From contig QANT01005778.1 in the NCBI GenBank assembly GCA_003254885.1, positions 54,547-118,546 on the forward strand: a DNA stretch of 64,000 nt. Direction: 5' to 3'. The stretch is from Purshia tridentata (Eukaryota > Streptophyta > Magnoliopsida > Rosales > Rosaceae). Within the stretch, counting starts at the first letter, position 1. Each line of letters starts with the position of its first letter. The notes below the pieces were generated by a model. The model was not told the DNA's origin and did no database searches. It saw only the letters and a list, made by a program, of their open reading frames with translations. This document shows, piece after piece, positions 46,315-58,720 of the stretch. Position numbers and translations under genes: made by a program.

Positions 46315-48007
46315 GAACTACATAAAACTAAGAAATTTCCAGTTTTAGAGAGAGATCAAAAGAAGGATGCGGAAATTTTCCTTTAACAGAAACAGTGGGT
46401 GGGTTTAGACCAATTTTGTAGGTATTTTTTGTTATGTTAAGACTTGGACGGTGTACCTCTCACTTTAGAATTTTATTACCCACAATCATATTTTATTGCA
46501 AAAGGAAGTTACCCACGGTCTTGATCTTTCACATCGTTGCTGTAAGCCTGTAACTGAGATTTTAAAGGTACGTAACTTTAAAAAAGTGCACTAGTCAATA
46601 TTTAAGTCCTTATCTATACGGTGCATGATGAATAATGGACCTGGATCCTCTACCGGGCTCTCCCTACCAGTCTAGTGCCTGACTTCTGATCTCAGCCCTT
46701 CAATAATATTGATGGTTGAGATTTTGCCACATTTCTTATCTCTTTCTTCTTTATCAAATAATATTAAAAGATTAAAAATAAGAACAAAAAAAACCATCCC
46801 GCCAGCACAGCCCACCGCACTACTTCCTTGACAGCTCTCCGACCACCTTTTCCTGTCCAACAGTCTTCACCTCCTCACTTTTTGTTCTCTCTCTTCCCTT
46901 CTCTCTGTGTGCACTCTCTCTTCCTCCAGATCGAGAAAATGATGTATGGAATGGAGCCATGAAAATGTAAAGATAGAGAAAATGCAGAACATAATTCAAT
47001 CCCCGAGGTCAAAGTAAACAAATTGGATCTGATTCTGGTTTCGATGGATGCAACATTAATACTAATAGAATGGGTCAGAGAAGGCAGCTCCTTACATGGT
47101 CTAAAAGATGGCATTAGGAAGTGAAAATGATTCAAGAGTGCAAATGCTAGTAGCAATTCATCCGACCCACATTTCCATTTAATTTCAACTTTCTATCCAA
47201 CTTTTTAACAAAACACATATCAAGCAATCATAATTCATAGCCAAGGAGGAGGGAAGCTAACTACAGTCTCCAGAGACATTCCCATTTGATTTCAAGTTTC
47301 TAAGCAAAAAAGATGAACATGAGCAATATGCTTGCCAAAGAGAATGATGATAAGACTAGTAGCCACTATTCTTCTTTGAAGCTCCTCCCTCACAGCCTTC
47401 TCGTCAGCCACAAATCCCTTAGGTTTCAACTCCTCCATAAACTCCTTGCCCTCCTCGGCCTTATTTGCAAATGCCAAGCATTCGAACAACACGTGTAGCA
47501 TCTCCAGCAACTTCTTCTTGGCTTCCGAAAGAGTACAGGCACTACTCTTCTCAGCGATTGCGACGAAGATGAGGGTGTGGAAGGCGGTGGCATTTAGGTG
47601 GGCAATGGCTAGGGTCAGATTGGGACCCCGGGTTTGGGTTTTCAGGTCTTTATTTTACTTTATTAAGTTTGAATTTTATTTACGGGCAGAGTTGGAAAAA
47701 ATTTAGGGTGGTCAGTCTAGAGCACTCGAATAAATATCGTTGGGAATCCAAACACATTTTAACAGTATGTTTGCCCATGGATAGCCTCTACTTTTCCAAT
47801 TAATGGCAGAAATTGATTATCTTACAATTTCCAAATGAATTATAAATAATAATGTGAAACATATTGGTGACCTTTTCTGTTTCAATTAGAGGAATAAAGA
47901 TGATTGAAAATATAAAAAAAAAAGATTTAAGCAAGAGCAAATGCAACAAAATTAAAAATAAAACCAGCACCACCTTAAGCCCTGTGAAATGCCGGGATCA
48001 TATCATG
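46315..48007. other. Intergenic region between convergent ribophorin II and PMT genes
   Basis: Contains the ribophorin II 3' UTR, CT-rich stretches (46740-46930) and a gene-like fragment on the minus strand at 47292-47667 (listed separately). The rest is AT-rich. Confidence 0.65.
47292..47667 (-). pseudogene. PPR-like gene fragment
   Basis: A minus-strand frame without stops runs from about 47667 to 47292. It has no in-frame ATG until 47510, the last two-fifths. It reads in part LTLAIAHLNATAFHTLIFVA, then KKKLLEMLHVLFECLAFANK and EEGKEFMEELKPKGFVADEK. The helix pattern and the end (MEELKPKGFVADEKAV) resemble a pentatricopeptide repeat, but I cannot name the parent gene. GC content is higher than the flanks, unlike chance AT-rich frames. 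The first part could be coding sequence cut off from its start. Probably a remnant. Confidence 0.4.
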
Positions 48008-50821
48008 CTATTCTACGTCCCTAAAGCTCTCACTCGTACGCCAAAGCTTTTTCTGGATAATGAGTACTGTATCGTCTTCATCAGAGCCTCCCTCTGCATC
48101 AGCAGTAGCCACTGCTTCCCAGTGTAATGCCTTCATATAAATGTTTATATACTCCACCACCTTCCGCTTATCACGGACAATGACAAAACCTTTGGGCCGG
48201 AGGATACGATCCATCTCAATCAACAAATCTACAGCACTACATCCTTTCCTTTCAATATCAGAGAAGATGGTCCATGCATGAAGTAGATCGTAGGTTCGTG
48301 GGTAAGTTGAGTAGGCTTCACACCTGTCACAAGTGCACCAAAGACCACCAAGAGCAAAATGGTTTAAAATTCTACAAAGTTTCTATTTGAAGTGAGTAAG
48401 TATGAAAAACAAATTGGTTTTTCATTTACTAATTTATCAAACCAATAGTGAGTATCATCTTCATCATCATCCTTTCCTCTGTCCCAATCATATGGGGAGT
48501 GAGTATGAAAAACAAATTTCAAAAATTTTTCAAGCCAACCCAATCAGTGAGTACTTATCAAAATTGTCAAACGTACCAGTTGTGTACTGAGCCTATCAGG
48601 CCTCTGTCATATATTACTTTAAGTGTGTTAGGTCCGTCCTCTGGCACCACATTCATAACCCAAACATTTTTGTTCTTCAAAGCAGCTGCGAATGAACCCA
48701 TGTTTGCCTTCATGTCCATCACGTTCCTCAGTGTGTCAGAATTAATCTTTGGGCTCAAAAGATTCCAGTAATGGTCAACTCTTTGCTGCCAAACTTCCTG
48801 CACCACATCAATCGTGTCATACACCAAGTATTTGGGTGTTTCTGTTTTTTTGTAGGCAAATATACCCAAGTAGGCCAGACACGAGTTATTCACAGAAGAA
48901 AAAAGAAAGAAAGATACAACGTATCATGAAGATTACCATGTCCTTTTCAAATACATCATTAGAATAGCCGAAATCAGCAAGACGCGGGGGTGGTGTAGTC
49001 AATCGAGCAGGCCAAGGAGCCAAACCACTTCCTTTTGATCTCTGGATTTCTGAACAGTTACAGACCAGCAAACCATTAGTGCACTTTCAACTTTGAATGC
49101 TAATTCACTTAAGTTATTACAAAAGGCTGATAATGCTACACAACACAATGACACATATTAAAGTAAAAGGAAATGGTGCATGGTTATTAAAGAGTTTATT
49201 TATTTATTTTTGCAATGATAACCATATAGGAAAAGATCTTTGAAATGTGAAATGTCAGCCAGCAAAGCACAGAGATTAAAAAAGAAGAAATAATACTCAC
49301 GGTCTGAGTATGGTGTGATGCAAGTCTCCATTTTGACATTCCAGACAGCATCGGGGTCATCATCTGATCTGCAGAGGGGAGGTTGAGTACCAGGCTCTCT
49401 TTCCATGTAACAATCATTAGTCAGAGGCTTGACCCAAATAACAGTTTGGTTCTTTTTAGCAGCTATTTTCCAACACATCCGTTCCACAAGGGCACTCATC
49501 TCTCTCCATATTCTCAGATTCTCTTCATCCTGTGCATAAGCTTCAGGAGATGAGTAGGCAAAATAGCCTCCTGGTCTGAGTAACCTATCCAGCTCAAGAA
49601 GAAGTATCCCATCCCTCTGAAGCCAATCAATCCTACAGCGAGAACAATGTGCCAGTTCAAAAGATCTACTTGGGTAAGGGAGTCTCTTTGTCCCTAAAAT
49701 GCCAAGATATGCAGGAATTCCTCTCTCTAATGCAAACTGGATCTGATTTTGATGAACATCATTAGGTGCCACGGACATTGCAATAATATCAGAAGAAAGC
49801 AGGTATCCTCCGAAACTGGCAACACCACAGCCAACATCAAGGACTGTCCGGACATTTCCCAAATTGTTCAAATTGTTGTTAGGAAAGTTGAGCATCTGCA
49901 AATTCAAACCAAGAATAGATCATTGCTTTTATCACAAATTTACATGATTGACTACTGACTAGTTACTTTTGCCCCCATTATGAAGGGGCCAATCGACTTA
50001 CATTTGCCATCAATGCAATGTACTTATCAGCTCCATAATGGAAGTGAGTACCTCCACCAGGAAATCCAATCTTTTCACCTTTGACAACCATCCACTTTTG
50101 GTCAGACTTCTCAGTTGCAAGATGCGTATGAGGTATATTTACTTTCCATACCTCATCTCTGCTTTTAGGCCACTTTATTGGGATCTATTCATGAAAACAG
50201 CAGAAAAACTCCTTACTAGAATTCAAGTGAAAGCTAGTATAGAATATAAAGTTTCCTCGAATCCAGTTGATGGACTCACCTTGTATCCAGGTGGAGGAGG
50301 AATTAAACAGTTAAATCGCTTTTCAGGCAGCGGACAATGTCTTTCATAATGCTCCATCACAGACAGATCCAATTTCAATCTTGACTGGTAAATGAGGTTT
50401 CTGTCTAAGCAGGGAATCAGTTCCGAATGTCTATCATCACAAACCTTCAACATTGGAAACCAACACAAGAAAACTTGAATTAGTTTAGAATACGCGAGCA
50501 TAAAAATTAGACAACTCAGATAAATTATTAGTTAGTATAAAGAGAAACACAGAAAATAAGTTAGCCAAGATAACTCACAGGTATGCTCTTCAGTATAATA
50601 CCATCCGCTTCATCATCACCAAGTTTGGGAGGCGACTCATCAACATCTTCATCCACACCCAAGTATGTAGAACCAAATTTTCTTATTTTATTGCCATACT
50701 CCAGAGCAGAGGAACCATCCCTTTTGGAATACATGTATAGGAAACCACAAATGATCACCAAAGCTATAACTGAGGTGACCAAACATTTCCTTTGGCTCCC
50801 ATCACCTCTTCCCCGCGACAT
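48008..50821 (-). CDS. PMT-type SAM-dependent methyltransferase (DUF248), PMT1/3/8 group
   Basis: Golgi type II membrane methyltransferase of the QUA2/TSD2-like family, thought to methyl-esterify pectin. Seven exons: 50579-50821, 50280-50444, 50002-50184, 49301-49895, 48937-49049, 48577-48797, 48008-48323, giving 611 residues. It begins MSRGRGDGSQRKCLVTSV. A membrane anchor spans residues 13-32 (VTSVIALVIICGFLYMY). CLDRN and HYERHCPLPEKRFNCLIPPP are family blocks. SAM motif I is VLDVGCGVASFGGYLL; LPYPSRSFELAHCSRCRIDW and LRPGGYFAYSSPEAY follow. The second half has NVMDMKANMGSFAAAL and DRILRPKGFVIVRD. An in-frame ATG eight codons upstream (50843-50845) exists, but relatives start with M-x-R/G, so 50821 is preferred. 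The exon 4/5 join reads SDQIQRSKGSGLAPW, slightly longer or altered compared with relatives. Confidence 0.94.
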
Positions 50822-53136
50822 TGTTGCAACCAAAAAGATTATCACCCTTACTTTGGCTTCAACATGCAGAGTTCAATATCAACTAAAAAGATGCTAGATT
50901 TCACTCCAAGTGGACGATGTCTCACTTCAGAAATAGATTCAATCACCTGAAAAAAATTAAACTAGTTCCAAATTATTGAACTACATACCTCTTATATTAT
51001 ACAATAATTCAAACCACAAAATTAACATATAAGAGTAAGGTAGACACCCCTATAATTCAATTTAGTTAAATCGCAACAAAGAATCTTATCATATTATAGA
51101 ATTTGGAAAGAGAAAAAATTTTATGGTTATAAAATAAAACTTATTGCAAAAGTAGTAACTTGTAGAGCAGTGCGACATATCTACAAACCGACACCAGCCA
51201 AACCCAAGTGAATCAAGTAAAACAACTAAAACTCAATCGCAGCAACTAGAAACGAAACCAAATCTAACCCAGTTCATTCAAAGAGGAACAAAGCTGGAAA
51301 AGTACCAGTACTTGATCTGTATAAATAGAATAAATGTCTGGAATATAAATGATGTATAACGAATAGCACAAAAGAAGGCACAAGAATGAAAGGGAAGGAG
51401 GGTAAAAATGTAACATTAACAAAGGCAAAGCACCGACAGTTGGTTTATAGCTATAAATGTGACACCTTCAACTTCAACAAACAAGAATTGACAGAGATTG
51501 ATAAGACCCAGCTCGTGAAACTAAAAAAAGCGTCGGCAATATTAACTTCGAAAGTTAAAATGGTCGATTTGAATGATATACTGACATGCATATCTTTGAA
51601 AGTCAGATCTTTATTCAAGAGACGAATACGAATCGTGATAGGGTCAAAGTTGAAGATGGGCATTGTGGAAACAGAGTTAGCAAGTGGGTTTGTACAGTTT
51701 TAATGGATCTGAAAACGTACATGGGGCTCAATGTTCAATGGGGATTGTGCAAAGGACGTACCTGATTGTGAAAGATTAAGCTCGCAGAGAGAGACAGGGA
51801 GACAGAGAGAGAGAGAGATCGGTCCTTATCAGTGAGTGAGTGGCATACAATGAAAATATAAAGAACCAATAAATTTATGCTGTTTGTTGATTATTTGAGT
51901 GATGAGTGTGTGTGTGTGAGATCCATAAATCTATTTCAGTAATAAACAAAGAGAGTGAGATCTAACATTCACATTCACACACAGAAAGAAAAGAAAGAGA
52001 GTTAGAGACAGAGAGAATCAGAGAAGAGAACCCGCGTGACACGGTGAACGGTGTAAAACACGACAGATACAGGTTGTCGTTTGGAGTTCAGATAACGCGT
52101 CACACGGCAATTTTCGCTCATGAAAACGAAACCTTTCTTTTCTTTTATTTTTATTTATTTTTGATTAATTACTAGTGGCAAGTGGCAACTCTCGCTAAAA
52201 AAAATGTCAATTGCAAGTGGCAACACTTTTTAGTCAAAGTTTAACCAAACATTATTTTTAGTGGGTATATTTAATATTTATTCATTTCTTTATGGTGAAG
52301 TGGGTAGGTCTGCCATCAAATCTAAGAGAGTGGGATGGGAATGGGAATGGGAATGGGAATTTAACTAACCATTGAATTGAGTTGAATTATTTGAAAATTC
52401 AATATAAACCTTTCTTATTTTATGTCCAACAACTTCATGTTAGGGAGTTTTGGAAATGGAATTTACTAGCTCTCTATTTTATGTTTAGTTTTTGGTAAGA
52501 AGAAGTATTTTTCAAGTACTAGATCTTGACACCAATAACCATCTAGTTATAAATGCAAGGAACATGTTGTTTCCTCTCCCATCTCCCTTTCAATAATAGT
52601 TTCCTTATAAATTTATTCTATATAAAATTAATTTAATATAAATTCTAAAGAAAATAATAACAATAATTTGATTGTTTTAGAGAAAATTGAATCATTTAAG
52701 TTAATAATATAATTTTTTAAATCAATATTATTACAATCATTCAATTAAGATGATGTAAAATTGTTTCGTTTATTAAAATTTAAATAAATGGAATATTGAT
52801 CAATAAACTTTAAGTAAATAATTTTTTTTTTTTTGCCAGAGATTCAAAGAAATCGAAACGTTGAAAAAAGTTATTAAATGAGATGTGGGACTAGAAGCAC
52901 ATAGATTGTCCCATCAAACGGGGTGTCGTTTAATGGCCAATGAACAGTTAGTTATATATGGCGCGGTTAAAACGGTCAAAACTCAAAAGTTTACGAGCTT
53001 CTCCAACCGACATATGCAACGAAACCCCCAACCACAATCAGACAGCCAGAAGGCCTGAAACGCAAAACGGATTGAATTTAGGGCCTTTTTTTGTTTGCCC
53101 TAAATCCCAAATCGAATTTCAATCCTACCCATAAAC
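50822..53136. other. Divergent promoter region between PMT and STK19 genes
   Basis: Holds the PMT 5' leader, probably with a 5' UTR intron, GA-rich leader-like sequence (51780-52030), a GGGAAT hexanucleotide array (52336-52360), and AT-rich spacer. A 105-codon plus-strand frame at 51386-51703 overlaps the likely PMT leader. It has no recognisable family and I do not call it. Confidence 0.6.
52336..52360. repeat. GGGAAT hexanucleotide microsatellite
   Basis: About four copies of GGGAAT in a row (GGGAATGGGAATGGGAAT). Confidence 0.9.
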
Positions 53137-55702
53137 ATGGCCAAGAATATTTCAGAATCTTTGAAAGGTAAAAAGCGCCAGCGAGACACAGACACCGAAG
53201 CTGAAACCAGCGATATCGATCAGATTCTATCACTGGGTATGTTCCTCACATAAAAATAATGTCTTTATATATTGCTAGTGAATTGGAATCAGAAATTATA
53301 AGTTTTTGTGTGGGAAATGCAGAGGAAAATCTCACATTTAGCGACACATTGGTGGCGCTTCGCATTATGCAAGCTCAGTTTCCGCGCATTGACAAGGTTA
53401 GGGTTTTATAAAGTTTTAATTTGGGTAATTTTTAGCTCAGTTCATTGAATAGTTGTGTATCGTTTTTATTTTTTCTGGTTATACAAGTTTTTAAAACTTT
53501 TTAAAGTAGTAGTTAGTTAGTTATATTTGTTGTAGTTATTTTATTTTTGTTTTTCTAAGTGTGCACATAAATTGGCGCCCTTTTTTTTCAGGTACCCATT
53601 GAGCCTTTCATTCTGCGGTCACAGTTGTATAGCAGTGTAGAGGACAGAACGCAAGTGGACAGGGATTTAGAGGTCTGTGAGAACTTGACAGAAGATAACT
53701 GAAATGTGTTTGATTACATTTCTAATTGGATTTGGATGCTATCTCTGATTTTTATTATAATAATAATAATGTTGTTGTGATACTTGCTAAGGCATGATAA
53801 TGGCCAACTGATACCCATTGATGGCAGAAATTTAGTATGATTGAAATCGACTGCTGCAATGAATGTCCCTAATTTTTTGCATGACCTCTAGAGCCTGCTT
53901 TATTTGGGTTTTTAAAGAAAATCTAGAAATTGCTTGAGACTTGAATATATGATCTCAGGTACTGATCAGAACATGCAGAATTTATTCAGAGATTTGAACT
54001 TATTCCAAGTTCAAAGTAGACACCTTTGTTTCTTGTTAAATAAAAAAGAGTAGACTCCTTTTTGGACATCATAACCCTCGTGAAGGTGGGATTTGATCCC
54101 AGGTCTTTAGAACAACGTCTCTTTACCAACTAAGCTAGTTGGCACATTCGGTCTTCAGGAGCCTCTTGTGATTGATCTAGATTGCTTTTATTTTCTCTGT
54201 GCAGACTCTAAGAAGGGAGAAAGTACTGCGTATTTTCAAATTAAATACCGGGCAAGATGATAATGCAATAATGTTTTTGGATGACTATCTATGCCAGGTT
54301 GGTTAACATAGTTTTCTAGATGTTTATTCAGAAGTGTAAATATATTTTTAGCAAGCAATCTTTATCTTTCTTGTTATCTTAATGTAAACAGTAACAGTAA
54401 ATATCATTTGAATGTGATCTCCGTATGTGTTTCATCAAAAATTTTAGCCATAACATAATCGTTTTAAGGACTTGACATTGTATTGATGAACTTTCCTGCT
54501 GTCTATATATGTATAGATAGAACGAGTTGTGAAAAGATTGGAAGAAAAGAAGGAAGGAAATATTCTTGAAGTTTTTAAGTGGTTTAAATCACACGTCATT
54601 GATAACAAACTCGAACCGAGTATTGAACATCAAGAACTTGTGAGTGATTGGAACAAAGGTTTTCTTAAGGCAGTTTAATGTGTTAATCTAATATTGATTG
54701 AATCAGATGCACTGTAGTTACAATACAATCCAACTGAAAAATGTTTTTCGGCAGTGTGCACTATTATCACTTGGAGGAAAGGTGAAAGATGAACACATCT
54801 CTCTTTTAATCAACTCTGGCCTTCTTGTAAGTGAACTTATTAATTCAGTTTTTGGATACCATGATTGTTTATGGTGCATTCTGCGCCTATGTTGCTTTGT
54901 TTACAGTCTCGGAAACTAACCTGGAACTGGTTTGGAAGTTTTTTTTTAAAATCTTTTTTATATATCCTTAGTGCATTACATAACATGCTTGATTACAATT
55001 AAAATTAAGCAAACGAAATAGCCTACACTAAACATGATTTTATTTTCCTCTCAAAGATTCTTACATTCTCCTTAGTTTCATCTGCTGGGTTTCTTTTAAA
55101 CAATTTTGATGGTCTCCAGCTTTCTAACTATGGAATCTACTTCTAGACTCGGCAACTTATTGACCCAAACATCTACTGGTTCGTAATTCCAAATATTGGT
55201 TCAGTACTTAAAGGCATCTCTCAGGTACATAATCAATATGTCGCTATTTTTTTAGATAGTTGAATTCACATGAAAACCTATGCACACGTTTTCCACTCCT
55301 ATGTACAAGGGCTTTCATCTGACTGGAAGTTCACCTTTGGAGTTCATCATGAGTGTGAGATGTTAGCTGTTGAATTTTGAAATACTATGCTATTCTACAC
55401 TTAAAAAAAATTGGGTTCCCATTTTGGTCGGGCTGTGAAGCCTGCAATAGTTATAAAATTCTGAACAATTAATTGTGTAAATTTTGAGTCATCATTTACT
55501 CTTTGTTCAGGGAAGAAAGGAAGTTCTTTCTCTTCTAAACCGCAGGAAATACAAAGAAATGATGCTGGCACCTCTTGAGAAGAAGCATCTTCGATTTTCT
55601 CCACTTGATATGAGATTCCATCTTCGTGATTTGATAGGCTCAGGTCATCTCAAAACTGTCCAGACACCAACGGGCTTAGCTGTTCGAGTCTCAAAAGATT
55701 GA
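53137..55702 (+). CDS. STK19: STK19 homologue (winged-helix DNA-binding protein)
   Basis: Homologue of human STK19 (G11). Once called a kinase, it is now viewed as a winged-helix protein that helps transcription-coupled repair with CSB and TFIIH. Eight exons: 53137-53236, 53323-53396, 53592-53672, 54205-54297, 54517-54639, 54755-54826, 55147-55224, 55511-55702, giving 270 residues. It begins MAKNISESLKGKKRQRDTDT, a basic tail. The middle reads IMFLDDYLCQIERVVKRLEE. The diagnostic C-terminal part reads LLTRQLIDPNIYWFVIPNIG, then KGISQGRKEVLSLLNRRKYK and FHLRDLIGSGHLKTVQTPTG. No kinase motifs (glycine loop, HRD or DFG) are visible. The Arg/Lys-rich helix QGRKEVLSLLNRRKYKEM is a likely nucleic-acid contact. 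A SINE relic sits in intron 3. Family call comes from memory of the human protein's C-terminal half. Confidence 0.88.
54030..54153 (-). mobile_element. tRNA-derived SINE relic in STK19 intron 3
   Basis: On the minus strand, TAGCTTAGTTGG (54137-54126) is a near-consensus pol III A box and GGGATCAAATCCC (54100-54088) a good B box. The gap between them is tRNA-like. The downstream minus-strand end runs into a T-rich stretch, as in several plant SINE families. A complete tRNA cannot be folded. Possible target-site repeat AGTAGAC-CCTT flanks part of the tail (near 54016 and 54050). Confidence 0.65.
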
Positions 55703-58335
55703 GAAACATGAAGAGCACTGGCTTCCCATGGGTTTATTGAAAGATTGCAATGCTTCTCTTAGCTGTTATCTTGATAATAGGTATGGTGACTTACACTGTA
55801 TATAAATTATACTGTAGTTACCAAGTTAAAAATACTAAGTTCAACACTTCTACTACAGTTACATGACCAAAATTTTTGCAGGCTGTCGAATGTGGACAAA
55901 CAAAGATATCAGCCAACCCGCCCAACCCAAAGCCCAAGCATAATGGGTGGAAGATGACATATCTTTTCTGCTAGGTCTTGTATAGTTCATTTTTATCCAT
56001 TATTTGTTTCTTTAGTTCTACATTATCTATGAATTCATGCTTAATTCAATTCTTTGACTGGGTTATCCACTTATTTATTCTTCCCCATTGGACTCATGCC
56101 TACTTACAGTAGGAGCTCCTTTTTCTACACATCTCACTAGTCACTGCTACTACTGAACTATTGTCGCCAATTATTATATAAAGATTTAAAGTTACATCTT
56201 CAAAAAAATAACATCATATTCTCCGTTTTAACTAATAATAACATCATATTCTGCGTGGAACTCCACCATAACCACAACAATGCTACCACCATTCCAACCT
56301 TTACAACTCTTTTTCTTTCTTGCTTCATTTTCTTAACCAATTGTGTGGTGACTTTTGAGTCCTTTGTGTGGATGTGGGTATGTGCGTGTGCGTTTCGATC
56401 GATAAAAGGACCTTGTAGAAATAATTCGGACTGTTTCTGGTAAATTTGGAACTGTTAGGTTAGGTGTACTTATTTTGCTTTTATGAATACATGTTTGGTG
56501 GTCAGACATAAATGCTTTATGGAAAAAGAAACCCAACTCGGCAATTTGGTGGATTGAATTGCTAACTTGGAGCATTATCGTGCTGTGTTTTTGGATAAAG
56601 CAAATGTTTGTATTGTGATCGATTTTGACATAACATGAGCACACTATAATTATTAACTAATCCTTTTTGTGTGTTGTGATATTGGTTGGTCCTTCGCCTT
56701 CAAATATAGATGTTTTTGACGTAGTCGTTAGACACTGCAAGCCATAACCCACGACAAGAGGGATCAAGTATATGTGGCGAGGGTCAATTCTATAAATCTT
56801 GGTCGTTAATTGTGCATGGGAAAATGCTTTAAAAGCTTTTTTCTTTTTTTTCTTTTTTATTTTATTAAGTTTTTAGTTTTTTTGTCTCAACTCTCGCAAT
56901 GAGTGAGATTTGTGATATTAAAATTTTCATAAACATTTTGGGGTTAACTGAAGTGATAAGGAAAAGTGAAAAAAAAAAGTCAAGATTAAAATAGGTCAAG
57001 GCTTCGATATTCACTTGGGCCAATTTAGAGAACAAATTGCTTAGCTTTGTTCATGGCTTGCGAGAAAACAAATTGGGTTAGAATTTTAAAATTGAGACTA
57101 ATCCTGTGGGGTTGCATTTACGAGCAGAATCTTGGTTTCTTGTGGGTGCTGCAGTGCAGGGCAATTATTTGTTTAATCGTGACTTTAGAAGGATATAGGC
57201 CCAATTATTTAGAGGTAATCGGCCAGAATTGATGACATAAGGGAAGTTGTTTTGGAGAGATTTAGTGGTATCTTGGAGTCCACTCCATCATTGTCCTGTT
57301 GTCCTCTAGCTCATTAGCTCCCTGGTTACACCACTAACGCCAAGTTGAATCGTTTTGGACTGCAGGTCCACATACTCCGTCCTTGCTGTTGTTTCTGATT
57401 TGGAGATTATTTTTATTTTTTTCCTAATCATTTGAAGATGTTAGCTAGAAACTTATAATTAAACCACGTATTGGTCAATTAATTATTAAGAAAATAAAAA
57501 GGAACTTTTCTGAAAGTACTAGGTAACCAAAGAGTTTTACTTGGATTATACATAATGGTTGGGCTTTAAGATTAAGAATGAGAGACTCAGAATTGAGTTA
57601 GAGGCCGCCTCCTAATATTGAAATACAATTTATTCAATATACAAGTTCATTTCAACATTCTCGAGCTTCCAAACTAATGAAATTATTAATCTGGGTTAAC
57701 TTAATTAGAACACTTGGTAAAGTATAAGTCTAAATATATTGAAATTCAGCTTCAAATACAAGTACAAAAGTGAGATTTGTAGTGAATATAGATATGCAAG
57801 TACAAATCTTCTCATAATTGGCCTTCTTTATAACAAAAGAATATTACACTAGGCAAATGAATTCAGATCAGTAAAATAGGACAAAAGATGCACTTTAGTC
57901 AAAGAAAAATCATATATAAATATGACAAGTGGATGCAACATTAGAAATTGTAAAAGATTAATTTATACATTACTTTATAGGAGGATCTTTAATTATTGAA
58001 TTAGGCAAAACCTAGGGGAATTTGCCAATTAGAATGATCGATTAGCAGAGCTAATTTGAAGCTAAAACGTATGCCTTGACATCATATGAATCGATGATTC
58101 AGAGAACCTCCCAAGTAACGCAATTTGAGGGTCAACCTCATCAATAGGGAGGGGTTAGAGGAAATGATTTTCAGTGTATCACTGTCAATCTGAATTTTGG
58201 GAAAATTCATTGGGATAGCAATTTTGCAAGCTTCTTCTTGGAAACGTGTCTACAGCTTATGCAAGCACGTTTAATGTGTTAATTTCAAGCTTTTCTATTT
58301 AACTGCAAAATGAGGCATACAAGTAAACTAAAGAA

Positions 58336-58336
<1 letters not shown>

Positions 58337-58388
<52 letters not shown>
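58337..58388. repeat. (TA)n microsatellite
   Basis: About 52 bp of uninterrupted AT dinucleotides, the longest in the window. Confidence 0.95.
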
Positions 58389-58390
<2 letters not shown>

Positions 58391-58639
58391 ATGGATACTT
58401 TATCTTAATTATGATAGACGTTTGACATGTCGGTGAGACATTTCTGGTATACTATTATTATAGATATCTTATAGATTAAGAATTGCAACCTAGCTATGAT
58501 ATATACATGCAATTATATTATATAATATTAGAGTACTATGAAAATGAAAATAAGAATATCGATCAATGTAGAGAATATATATATGTGATTGAAAAATAAA
58601 TAAGCCCCCATGGCATTATATGTTAAGGAGACTAATTAA

Positions 58640-58720
58640 TTATATCTAGTGGTATTTTCTTCTATATATAATATTGACTTGAGAGATCTCAAGTTTAAAC
58701 TCGCTCAATTTCTCTTGATC
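58640..58720 (+). mobile_element. Possible degenerate SINE head
   Basis: CTAGTGGTATTTTCTTC is followed 30-40 bases later by GATCTCAAGTTTAAACTCGC, a weak B-box match, then an A-rich run (AAAACAAAAAAAATG). Similar arrangements occur in plant SINEs. The match is weak. Confidence 0.3.

Noticed and set aside
51386-51703. 105-codon plus-strand frame upstream of the PMT gene
   Set aside because: Lies in the likely PMT leader or 5' intron on the opposite strand, no recognisable domain; probably chance.
54061-54150. Possible tRNA gene on minus strand
   Set aside because: A and B boxes are present but acceptor and anticodon stems do not pair; a SINE head is the better explanation.
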